11,115 bases of DNA from CAZESH01 sp964514665 (GTDB lineage Bacteria > Bacillota > Bacilli > Paenibacillales > KCTC-25726), in contig CAZESH010000132.1 of NCBI GenBank assembly GCA_964514665.1, positions 1 through 11,115 of the forward strand. The letters run 5' to 3'. Below the pieces are notes generated by a model. It did not search any database, had not been told where the DNA came from, and saw nothing but the letters and a program-made list of their open reading frames with translations. A program made the translations under genes and the position numbers. Shown here piece after piece: positions 1-5,856 of the stretch (the first letter of the stretch is position 1; the number at the start of each line of letters is the position of its first letter).

Positions 1-158
1 GGGCAGGGTTGCCCGGCATCCTTGTCAACCGCGAAGTCTGACGAAGCAGCGAAAGGCAGCGCCACACAGCACAAGCCGAAGCAGTTCCCGCAGTCAGCTT
101 CCAGACTGGGGCGAAACCTATCGGGGAAAGCTCCTGAATATTCGTGATTCTCGGACAT
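1..158 (-). CDS. N-terminal part of a probable pentapeptide-repeat protein (cut by window edge)
   Basis: Reading leftwards from an ATG at 156-158 there is an open frame of 52 codons that runs off the window. A good ribosome binding site (GAAAGGAG, 167-174) lies 8 nt upstream and fixes the start. The visible residues include a cysteine cluster (C23, C26, C30, C31; local motif CGNCFGLCC), then an ALPF segment and a DKDAG segment ending in PC. I recall this cysteine-rich head from pentapeptide-repeat proteins of Actinobacteria and Bacillota, where it precedes the repeats; the repeats themselves would lie outside the window, so the call is from memory of the head alone. No signal peptide or membrane segment is visible. 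The CXXC-x3-CC spacing could bind a metal, which is inference. The gene lies downstream of the toxin gene on the same strand but probably has its own promoter. Confidence 0.55.
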   Translation of the reverse strand, partial: MSENHEYSGAFPDRFRPSLEADCGNCFGLCCVALPFAASSDFAVDKDAGQPC

Positions 159-211
159 TTCGTGGTCTCCTTTCGCTTCGTGCTTCAATGAGCTACTCAC
201 AAAATAAATGT

Positions 212-248
212 TTTACTTGTTTTCAAGGGTTTTATTATATGGTAAAAT
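212..248 (+). promoter_or_regulatory. Candidate promoter for a plus-strand antitoxin RNA
   Basis: Two overlapping plus-strand solutions exist: TTTACT (212-217), 17 nt, TTATAT (235-240); and an extended -10 TGGTAAAAT (240-248) with a weak -35 TTTCAA (221-226) at 16 nt. Either would start an RNA near 247-255 running toward the 3' end of the toxin gene. A convergent antisense RNA is the known arrangement in txpA/ratA and bsrG/SR4 of Bacillus subtilis. The region is A/T rich, so chance matches are easy. Confidence 0.3.
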
Positions 249-262
249 TCATTTATTAAAGC
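234..262 (-). promoter_or_regulatory. Candidate promoter for the pentapeptide-repeat gene
   Basis: A perfect minus-strand -10 box TATAAT lies at 234-239, about 75 nt upstream of the ATG at 158. The best -35 at a 17-nt spacing (257-262, GCTTTA) is poor, so this rests almost entirely on the -10. The same A/T-rich bases also read as a plus-strand -10 (TTATAT 235-240), so the direction of transcription here is ambiguous. Confidence 0.3.
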
Positions 263-284
263 CGAGTGCTGCTAACACTCGGCT
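260..284 (-). terminator. Stem-loop with weak T tract (back-up terminator on the minus strand)
   Basis: AGCCGAGTG (260-268) pairs perfectly with CACTCGGCT (276-284) around a 7-nt loop, a 9-bp G/C-rich stem. On the minus strand it is followed by TTTAATAAAT, a broken T tract, so it may stop read-through past the toxin terminator. On the plus strand no T tract follows, so there it could instead be the 5' stem of the putative antitoxin RNA. Confidence 0.5.
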
Positions 285-331
285 GCACAACTGGCTTGGA
301 CGGGTTTATCCCTTCTAGCTTTTAAAGGTCT

Positions 332-368
332 AAAATCCCACCTGGGCGCTAACCTGGGGTGGGATTTT
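332..368 (-). terminator. Intrinsic terminator of the toxin gene, probably bidirectional
   Basis: AAAATCCCACC (332-342) and GGTGGGATTTT (358-368) form a perfect 11-bp stem around a 15-nt loop that itself can pair partly (CCTGGG and AACCTGG segments). The stem is flanked by A and T runs on both sides, so it can act on both strands. On the minus strand it begins within the toxin stop codon, so the toxin mRNA would have almost no free 3' tail. Confidence 0.75.
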
Positions 369-462
369 ACTTTCTCTTATAATTCATAGAGATGTATGTC
401 AAAAGCGCAACAATAAAAGAAGAAAAAAAGATCATGATGGTCAGTGCATCTTTCAACTCCAT
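367..462 (-). CDS. 31-residue putative holin-like type I toxin (Hol-Tox family)
   Basis: A short ORF of 31 codons starts at the ATG 460-462. A very strong ribosome binding site (GGGGAGGTGAGG, 465-476) lies with its core 7 nt upstream. The peptide begins MELKDALTIMIFFSSF, continues through a single hydrophobic stretch to about residue 24 (IVALLTYI) and ends in a basic tail (NYKRK). The pattern of a polar head with ALxxMI, a membrane span ending in ALLTYI, and a lysine-rich end is that of Bacillus type I toxins such as BsrE, BsrG and TxpA (Pfam Putative Holin-like Toxin). These act on the membrane when not silenced by an antisense RNA. The gene has its own promoter upstream, a structured leader and a terminator overlapping its stop codon, so it is an independent unit. 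It could also be a small regulatory membrane peptide, but the overall form argues for a toxin. Confidence 0.78.
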   Translation of the reverse strand: MELKDALTIMIFFSSFIVALLTYISMNYKRK

Positions 463-475
463 GGCCTCACCTCCC

Positions 476-519
476 CGAAGTTTCCGAAGGAAACTTACTT
501 CGAAAGCATATGCTCGAAG
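476..519 (-). promoter_or_regulatory. Toxin mRNA leader with two mutually exclusive hairpins
   Basis: Hairpin A pairs 476-480 with 498-502 (CGAAG/CTTCG) and 481-485 with 489-493 (TTTCC/GGAAA), with a 4-nt bulge. Its end at 476 abuts and shares the last G of the toxin ribosome binding site. Hairpin B pairs 498-503 with 514-519 and 506-509 with 510-513. The two share bases 498-502, so only one can form at a time. Leaders of type I toxins are often structured to hold back translation; a switch here is inference. Confidence 0.4.
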
Positions 520-557
520 GGAAACCACGCCCACCCAAGATTCAATTGTACTAATTT

Positions 558-566
558 AGTATACCA
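558..566 (-). promoter_or_regulatory. Extended -10 promoter of the toxin gene
   Basis: On the minus strand TGG-TATACT (558-566) is an extended -10 box of the TGnTATAAT type. The -35 region is weak (TGTATT or GTATTG at 16-17 nt spacing, about 580-586). An extended -10 can work without a good -35. The start site would be near 551, giving a leader of about 90 nt and a toxin mRNA of about 220 nt. Confidence 0.5.
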
Positions 567-632
567 TTATCTTCCTGACCAATACAGAACAAATGTTTGG
601 GAACTTCAAATTCATGCGACATTTTTTGCATA

Positions 633-649
633 TAGCCTTTTTAAGGCTA
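633..649. repeat. Short perfect inverted repeat
   Basis: TAGCCTT (633-639) and AAGGCTA (643-649) form a 7-bp stem with a 3-nt loop. Neither strand shows a T tract right after the stem, although a T6 run lies 7 nt to its left on the plus strand. It is therefore not a standard terminator. It sits between the kdp operon end and the toxin promoter and could be a processing or protein-binding site. Confidence 0.35.
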
Positions 650-677
650 ACCCTGTAGTCGGATAACGAACACAAAG

Positions 678-737
678 TTTCACACTCCTCCCCTCAATCC
701 ACGCTTATGAGGCTAGGCTTCCATTCGGACTGTGAAA
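678..737 (-). other. Nested inverted repeats in the kdp operon 3' region
   Basis: Bases 678-684 (TTTCACA) pair with 731-737 (TGTGAAA), and inside them 692-696 (CCTCA) pairs with 708-712 (TGAGG). This could fold as one structured RNA element beginning about 20 nt after the kdpDN stop codon. I see no conventional intrinsic terminator between 566 and 758, so this structure may protect or end the operon mRNA. The inner part (702-728) resembles the 3' strand of a ydaO aptamer; see findings. The rest of the stretch 463-757 holds the toxin promoter and leader and no gene that I can support. Confidence 0.35.
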
Positions 738-757
738 GTCTTATTCTTTTATTTCGT

Positions 758-3100
758 TTACTGCAGTCCAATTTTTGGATCAAAATCGGCAACAATCAGC
801 ACATCAATATGACGGACGGTTCGAAGAATGGTTTTTACAATGGAGCCATACAGCCATGCATGCCAAAGTGAGCGCGTGGATTGACCGATGATGATCTGAG
901 TGGCTTTATATTCATTCGCTTTGTTCACCAAAAGATGCGGGATTTCCTTACGATTGACTGCTCTCCATTTTTCAAAAATCCCTCCCAATTGTTCCGTCAG
1001 CTTATTCAACTCCTGAATCCGTCTTTCTGTATCATGTGTTTGCTTACCATCTTTCAACTCCGCCTCTACATATACCACATGCCACTCCGCCTTTAAACGA
1101 TAAGCGATGCGAAAACCGCGTCGAATCAGCCGTTCAGCGTTCGAATTCAAACTCACCCCGACAAAAATCACTTCCTGTCTTCTCCACGGGCCGCGAAGCG
1201 AGTTCTTTCTTTGCCATGCTTCCAGCCGTTCATCCACATCATCGGCGATTTCCCGCAGCGCCAATTCTCTCAGCGCAATCAAGTTGCCGGTTTTGAAAAA
1301 GGCCCCCAGCGCTTGCCCCACCTTATTCATCGCATATACTTTTCCTTCTTTTAAGCGCTCCTGCAACGCTTGCGGAGTCAAATCGATCAACTCCGCCTCA
1401 TCTGCCATCCGCAGAATGAAATCCGGCACCGTTTCTCTCACGCGGACCCCGGTGATTTGTTCGACGGCGTCGTTCAGGCTTTCCAAATGCTGCACATTCA
1501 TCGTCGAGATCACGGATATGCCGGATTCCAAGATGTGAATGACATCTTCATATCTTTTTTTATTCGCGCTCCCGGGCACATTCGTGTGGGCAAGTTCGTC
1601 GATCAGGACCACCTCAGGATTTCTCCGGATGATCGATTCCGTATCCATTTCTTCCAAAGTCGTCCCCCGATAATCCATTTTCTTTCTCGGCAGCACCGTC
1701 AATTCCCCGACCTGCTCGGCCGTTTCTTTTCTTCCGTGCGTTTCCAGCAAGCCTACCATAACGTCAATCCCCTTTTTCAAAAGAAGATTGCCTTCACGCA
1801 GCATGGTGTAGGTTTTGCCAACGCCTGGAGCTGCACCGATAAACACTTTGAAATGTCCTCTCCTGATTTGTCGGATTTGCTTTTCGAGTTCGTCAGCGCT
1901 TAATCGATGAAATTTGTCGATTTGATCCGTTTCTTTTGTTCTCGCCGGCAATATCCGCTCGCCTTCGTGCTCCGTTCGATCCGCCATCAAAAAGATATCG
2001 ATATTTTTCGTGCGTTCCAGCATCTTTAACACAATGGAACCCTGAAGGAATTCCTGCCACCTCGTTTGCCTGGAATGGCCGAGCACAATGCGGGTCGCAT
2101 TGTGCTCAAGCGCATATTGAACCAACACGCGGGGAAGCACCCTTCTGGACACCATCGGAAGTTCCTCGAACTTGGCGCTTAACTTGGTGATCAACTTCAA
2201 GATCGAACGCTTGAAGGCTTCTTCATCCTTATTTAACTGTTTATGCCGATTCACAAAGGTGACCACCAACAGCTCGCCGTTCAAGCGTTTGGCGATTTGC
2301 TGCCCCCGGCGTGTATAGATCGAACCGTTCCAATGGTACTGGACGGAAACCAGGATGCGCTCCGTTGCGCCCGAAGGGCCAACCATCCCCAACGCTTCCC
2401 GGTATTTTTCCAAAGAATCGTTAACGCCCTCCGCCATGATGCGAAGTGCCAATTCCCGCAGAACGGCGAGATTCCCCTTTTGAAGCAGAACATTCGTATT
2501 GGCTTTTCCCAAATGCCCCTCAGCCGCACGGTTTAAGATGGTTTCGGGAGAAACGTCAATCAAGCGGACTTCATCGGCCAACTCCAGCATATCGGCGGGA
2601 ACCGTTTCCCGGACTTCAATTCCTGTCAGCTTTTGCACCATCATGTGAACGCCTTCCAGCTCATAGACATTCACGGTTGTGATCACGCTGATTCCCTGAT
2701 TAAGCAAAAAGCGGATATCATCCGCCCGGGTCGGAAACCGGGCCTCTTTGCGGTTCCGGTGAGCCAGACCGTCGACCAGCAGCACTTCCGGATTTCTGGC
2801 GACAATCGCATCCAAATTCAGATCCTTTTTTTCCTTCCCTGAGTCATACCAGTGTATGCTCGGAATCCGCTCCAAATCGCCGATCTGCTCAATGGTTTCC
2901 GGTCTTTGCAGCGTGGATACCGCGCAGATCGCCACATCGATCCCTTTCTGCTTCAGGTTCTGGCCTTCCCGCAGCATATGATAGGTTTTGCCCGAACCGC
3001 TGACGGCGCCGATGATCACCTTGAAGCGGCCTTTATGAAGCTTGGCGATGGACACCAAAATTTCTTCCGGCGTTTTTCTTCGAAAAAGATCATTATCCAT
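758..3100 (-). CDS. kdpDN: Tandem-duplicated KdpD-like non-kinase potassium sensor
   Basis: The 780-residue protein holds two copies of the KdpD sensory half and no kinase. Copy 1 has a KdpD ATPase-like domain (about 20-230) and a USP domain (247-374); copy 2 has the same at about 410-625 and 643-772. There are no membrane spans, HAMP, His-box or HATPase domains, so it should be cytosolic and unable to phosphorylate KdpE. Copy 2 keeps the family motifs: Walker A 422-430 (GAAPGVGKT), ETHGR 453-457, DELAHTN 501-507, NVQHLE 535-540. Copy 1 keeps Walker A (K38, T39) but reads STLQR, DGLAHRN and NVYELEG at the matching sites. Motifs in the two copies are a constant 391 residues apart, which shows an internal duplication. 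ATG 3098-3100 follows GGGGAG with good spacing, 37 nt after kdpC. Single-copy kinase-less KdpD proteins of about 370 residues are known. The role is probably potassium or c-di-AMP sensing, with the output unknown. Confidence 0.9.
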   Translation of the reverse strand: MDNDLFRRKTPEEILVSIAKLHKGRFKVIIGAVSGSGKTYHMLREGQNLKQKGIDVAICAVSTLQRPETIEQIGDLERIPSIHWYDSGKEKKDLNLDAIVARNPEVLLVDGLAHRNRKEARFPTRADDIRFLLNQGISVITTVNVYELEGVHMMVQKLTGIEVRETVPADMLELADEVRLIDVSPETILNRAAEGHLGKANTNVLLQKGNLAVLRELALRIMAEGVNDSLEKYREALGMVGPSGATERILVSVQYHWNGSIYTRRGQQIAKRLNGELLVVTFVNRHKQLNKDEEAFKRSILKLITKLSAKFEELPMVSRRVLPRVLVQYALEHNATRIVLGHSRQTRWQEFLQGSIVLKMLERTKNIDIFLMADRTEHEGERILPARTKETDQIDKFHRLSADELEKQIRQIRRGHFKVFIGAAPGVGKTYTMLREGNLLLKKGIDVMVGLLETHGRKETAEQVGELTVLPRKKMDYRGTTLEEMDTESIIRRNPEVVLIDELAHTNVPGSANKKRYEDVIHILESGISVISTMNVQHLESLNDAVEQITGVRVRETVPDFILRMADEAELIDLTPQALQERLKEGKVYAMNKVGQALGAFFKTGNLIALRELALREIADDVDERLEAWQRKNSLRGPWRRQEVIFVGVSLNSNAERLIRRGFRIAYRLKAEWHVVYVEAELKDGKQTHDTERRIQELNKLTEQLGGIFEKWRAVNRKEIPHLLVNKANEYKATQIIIGQSTRSLWHAWLYGSIVKTILRTVRHIDVLIVADFDPKIGLQ

Positions 3101-3137
3101 GCGTTTCTCCCCGTTTCCCTCTAAGCCGTTTCGCCCT

Positions 3138-3710
3138 TTAAGAACTAGCGATCATCTTCTGCAAAGCGATGTTCAATTCCAGTACATTGACGGTTGGCTC
3201 GCCCAAAAAACCCAGCTCCCTTTGTTTCGTGTGCTGATCCACCAGCTGTTGAAGTTGGTCAATAGATACTCCCGTTTGCTTGCTGATCCTGGGAATTTGC
3301 GCCTTTGCCGCCTCGGGACTGATGTCCGGATCCAAGCCGGAAGCGGAATTCGTGATCAGGTCGATGGGCAGCTGGCTGACCGGCACATCCGGGTTCTCCT
3401 TTTTCCATGTCTCGACGGCAGCTTTAGTCCGTTCGATCATGTCCGGGTTGGACGGCGCGTAGTTCGGCGAACCCGATGCGGAAGCGTCATATTTGATGCT
3501 GGAGACTCTGCCCTGAAAATATTTCGGATCCGTAAACGATTGACCGATCAAGGCGGAACCGATCACCTGGTTCTTTTCATTATGAATTAAACTGCCATTG
3601 GCCTGCATTGGCGCTATCGCCTGCACGATGCCGGTGACCGCAAGCTGATAAATCAAAGCGCAGGCCATCAATACCAAGCTCGTTCGAACAATCGTTGCAA
3701 ATAAGCGCAT
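3138..3710 (-). CDS. kdpC: KdpC, potassium-transporting ATPase subunit C
   Basis: The 190-residue protein is the single-span subunit of the KdpFABC pump, anchored in the membrane with its main part outside the cell, where it stabilises the KdpA-KdpB complex. It has one N-terminal membrane segment (about 7-32), followed by the family signatures GSALIGQSF (51-59), ASGSPNYAPSNP (78-89), SASGLDPDIS (122-131) and the C-terminal GEPTVNVLELN (170-180). Length matches the family (about 190). ATG 3708-3710 is preceded by GGAAGGTGGAG (3715-3725). It begins 19 nt after the kdpB stop, which indicates one transcript. No oddities are seen. Confidence 0.97.
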   Translation of the reverse strand: MRLFATIVRTSLVLMACALIYQLAVTGIVQAIAPMQANGSLIHNEKNQVIGSALIGQSFTDPKYFQGRVSSIKYDASASGSPNYAPSNPDMIERTKAAVETWKKENPDVPVSQLPIDLITNSASGLDPDISPEAAKAQIPRISKQTGVSIDQLQQLVDQHTKQRELGFLGEPTVNVLELNIALQKMIASS

Positions 3711-3729
3711 TGCTCTCCACCTTCCCTTT

Positions 3730-5757
3730 CTATACCCAAAGTCCGATCATCAGATCGATCAATTTGATCCCGACAAACGGGACAATAACGCCGCCCAAAC
3801 CGTAAATGAACAGATTGCGGGCCAACAGCTGCGAAGAACTCATGGCTTTGTACGCAACGCCTTTCATTGCCAAAGGAATCAGCAAAGGGATGATGATTGC
3901 GTTAAAAACAAGCGCCGACAGAATGGCCGATATCGGAGAATGCAATTGCATCACGTTCAGCACCTTCATCTCCGGGATCGCCAGCATGAACATTGCCGGA
4001 ATAATCGCGAAATATTTGGCGATGTCATTGGCGATACTGAACGTGGTCAGTGCCCCGCGGGTCATCAATAGCTGCTTGCCGATAGAGACAACCTCGATGA
4101 TTTTCGACGGGTCGGAATCCAGATCGACCATATTGGCCGCTTCTTTCGCAGCGACCGTTCCGCTGTTCATGGCAATTCCCACATCCGCCTGGGCAAGCGC
4201 CGGCGCGTCGTTCGTCCCGTCGCCGGTCATTGCTACCAACTTCCCTGCACCCTGCTCTTTGCGAATGACGGCGATTTTATCCTCCGGCTTGCTTTCGGCG
4301 ATAAATTCATCCACGCCGGCTTCCTTGGCAATGGTCGCCGCCGTGAGCGGATTATCGCCCGTGCACATGATCGTTTTGATCCCCATTTTGCGCATTTGCT
4401 CAAAGCGCTCGCGCATACCCGGTTTGACCGTATCCTTCAAATAAATAAGCCCGAAAATTTGATTGTCTACCGCTACAGCCAATGGCGTTCCGCCTTGGGA
4501 AGCGATGGCATCGGCATTCGATCGCAAATCATCCGGTATCGCGCCGCCTTGCCCGGATACCCATTTTTTCACCGCATCCACTGCGCCTTTACGCACCTTG
4601 CGTCCGTCCGCCAAATCCATCCCGCTCATCCGCGTTTCCGCTTTGAACTCGATGAATTCAGCGCCTTCGCCAAGAGCGGTGTTCACCTGCAAATCCCGCC
4701 TTTTCATCAATTCCAAGACAGAACGTCCTTCCGGCGTTTCATCCTTCAATGAACTGACTGCCGCCCATTTCGCTACTTCTTGCATACTTGAACTTTGTAC
4801 GGCAATGAATTCGCTGGCCATCCGGTTGCCGAAGGTGATCGTTCCCGTTTTATCAAGAATAATCGTATTGATGTCCCCCGACGCTTCCACCGCTTTTCCC
4901 GACATGGCCAGCACATTGAATTGCGTTACCCTGTCCATGCCGGCAATCCCGATTGCCGACAATAGCCCGCCGATGGTTGTCGGAATCAAACAAACCAGCA
5001 AAGCGATCAAGATCGAGATATCAATATGAAAATTCAAATAATTCGAGAAAAACGGCAAGGTTACTACGACGATAAGAAAGATCAACGTCAAGCTGATCAG
5101 CACCGTATTCAGCGCGATTTCGTTAGGGGTTTTCTGGCGCTTGGCGCCCTCGACCAAAGAAATCATCCGATCGAGAAAAGATTCGCCGGGATCGCTGGTG
5201 ATTTTCACCTTGATCTGATCGCTGATGACTCTCGTGCCGCCGGTTACCGAACTGAAATCCCCTCCGGCCTCTTTAATGACCGGAGCGGATTCGCCCGTTA
5301 TCGCCGATTCATCCACGGAAGCCAAGCCTTCAATGACTTCGCCGTCGCCGGGAATCATTTCGCCTTGCGAGACGATGACGACATCGCCCTTTCTCAAATC
5401 AGTTGACGCGACCTGCTTCACACCGTTATTCGTTACTTTGTTGGCTGTAATTTCTTTTTTCGTTTTTTTCAGCGAATCGGCCTGCGCCTTGCCTCTGCCT
5501 TCCGCCAATGCTTCCGCAAAGTTGGCAAACAATACGGTCAGCAGCAAGATGAACGAAACGGCAATATTAAACCATCTCGGAACGCTGTCCCCAAAAGCAT
5601 TCGGCACAAAGGATAAAAACAGCGTGATCAAAAGGCCAATCTCCACCACGAACATGATCGGACCCCGCATCATCACTTGCGGATTTAATTTATAGAAAGA
5701 CGCCTTGATCGCCTGACCCACGATCGGGCCTGTTAACATTGTTTTTTTCCGAGCCAT
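3730..5757 (-). CDS. kdpB: KdpB, potassium-transporting P-type ATPase subunit B
   Basis: This is the ATP-hydrolysing subunit of KdpFABC. It phosphorylates itself during each cycle and powers high-affinity potassium uptake through KdpA. The 675 residues fit the family (about 680). Visible parts are: TGES of the actuator domain (154-157; in E. coli the serine of this motif is an inhibitory phosphorylation site), the membrane helix with PTTIGG (259-264), the phosphorylation site D302 in DKTGTIT, the GDNP motif (467-470) and the hinge GDGTNDAP (512-519). Hydrophobic segments lie near 36-52, 64-80, 220-235, 245-272 and in three spans after 585. ATG 5755-5757 follows AGGAGGGAGC (5762-5771). The gap from kdpA is 99 nt, larger than elsewhere in the operon. 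Confidence 0.98.
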   Translation of the reverse strand: MARKKTMLTGPIVGQAIKASFYKLNPQVMMRGPIMFVVEIGLLITLFLSFVPNAFGDSVPRWFNIAVSFILLLTVLFANFAEALAEGRGKAQADSLKKTKKEITANKVTNNGVKQVASTDLRKGDVVIVSQGEMIPGDGEVIEGLASVDESAITGESAPVIKEAGGDFSSVTGGTRVISDQIKVKITSDPGESFLDRMISLVEGAKRQKTPNEIALNTVLISLTLIFLIVVVTLPFFSNYLNFHIDISILIALLVCLIPTTIGGLLSAIGIAGMDRVTQFNVLAMSGKAVEASGDINTIILDKTGTITFGNRMASEFIAVQSSSMQEVAKWAAVSSLKDETPEGRSVLELMKRRDLQVNTALGEGAEFIEFKAETRMSGMDLADGRKVRKGAVDAVKKWVSGQGGAIPDDLRSNADAIASQGGTPLAVAVDNQIFGLIYLKDTVKPGMRERFEQMRKMGIKTIMCTGDNPLTAATIAKEAGVDEFIAESKPEDKIAVIRKEQGAGKLVAMTGDGTNDAPALAQADVGIAMNSGTVAAKEAANMVDLDSDPSKIIEVVSIGKQLLMTRGALTTFSIANDIAKYFAIIPAMFMLAIPEMKVLNVMQLHSPISAILSALVFNAIIIPLLIPLAMKGVAYKAMSSSQLLARNLFIYGLGGVIVPFVGIKLIDLMIGLWV

Positions 5758-5856
5758 CCGGCTCCCTCCTCAAAGTTTTTGTGATACTTCATTGAATGTG
5801 CTTCTTCGCGAGCAAAAACTGGCTTCGGAAGCATACGCTTTTACCGTAAAGTCCCG

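Larger units (their letters stand above)
250..370 (+). ncRNA. Candidate antisense antitoxin RNA to the holin-like toxin
   Basis: This is a predicted short RNA on the strand opposite the toxin gene. It would begin just after the plus-strand promoter candidates, contain the 9-bp stem 260-284, and end at the symmetric hairpin 332-368, whose plus-strand 3' side runs into TTTT. It would overlap the toxin transcript's 3' region. This layout, with the antisense RNA covering the toxin mRNA 3' end, is the one known for Hol-Tox type I systems. There is no direct evidence beyond promoter-like boxes and the terminator-like hairpin. Confidence 0.3.

Noticed and set aside
1107..1903. Long plus-strand open frames opposite kdpDN (143 and 177 codons), with similar ones opposite kdpA and kdpB
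   Set aside because: They are antisense shadows of clearly real, motif-rich genes. They lack ribosome binding sites and recognisable domains.
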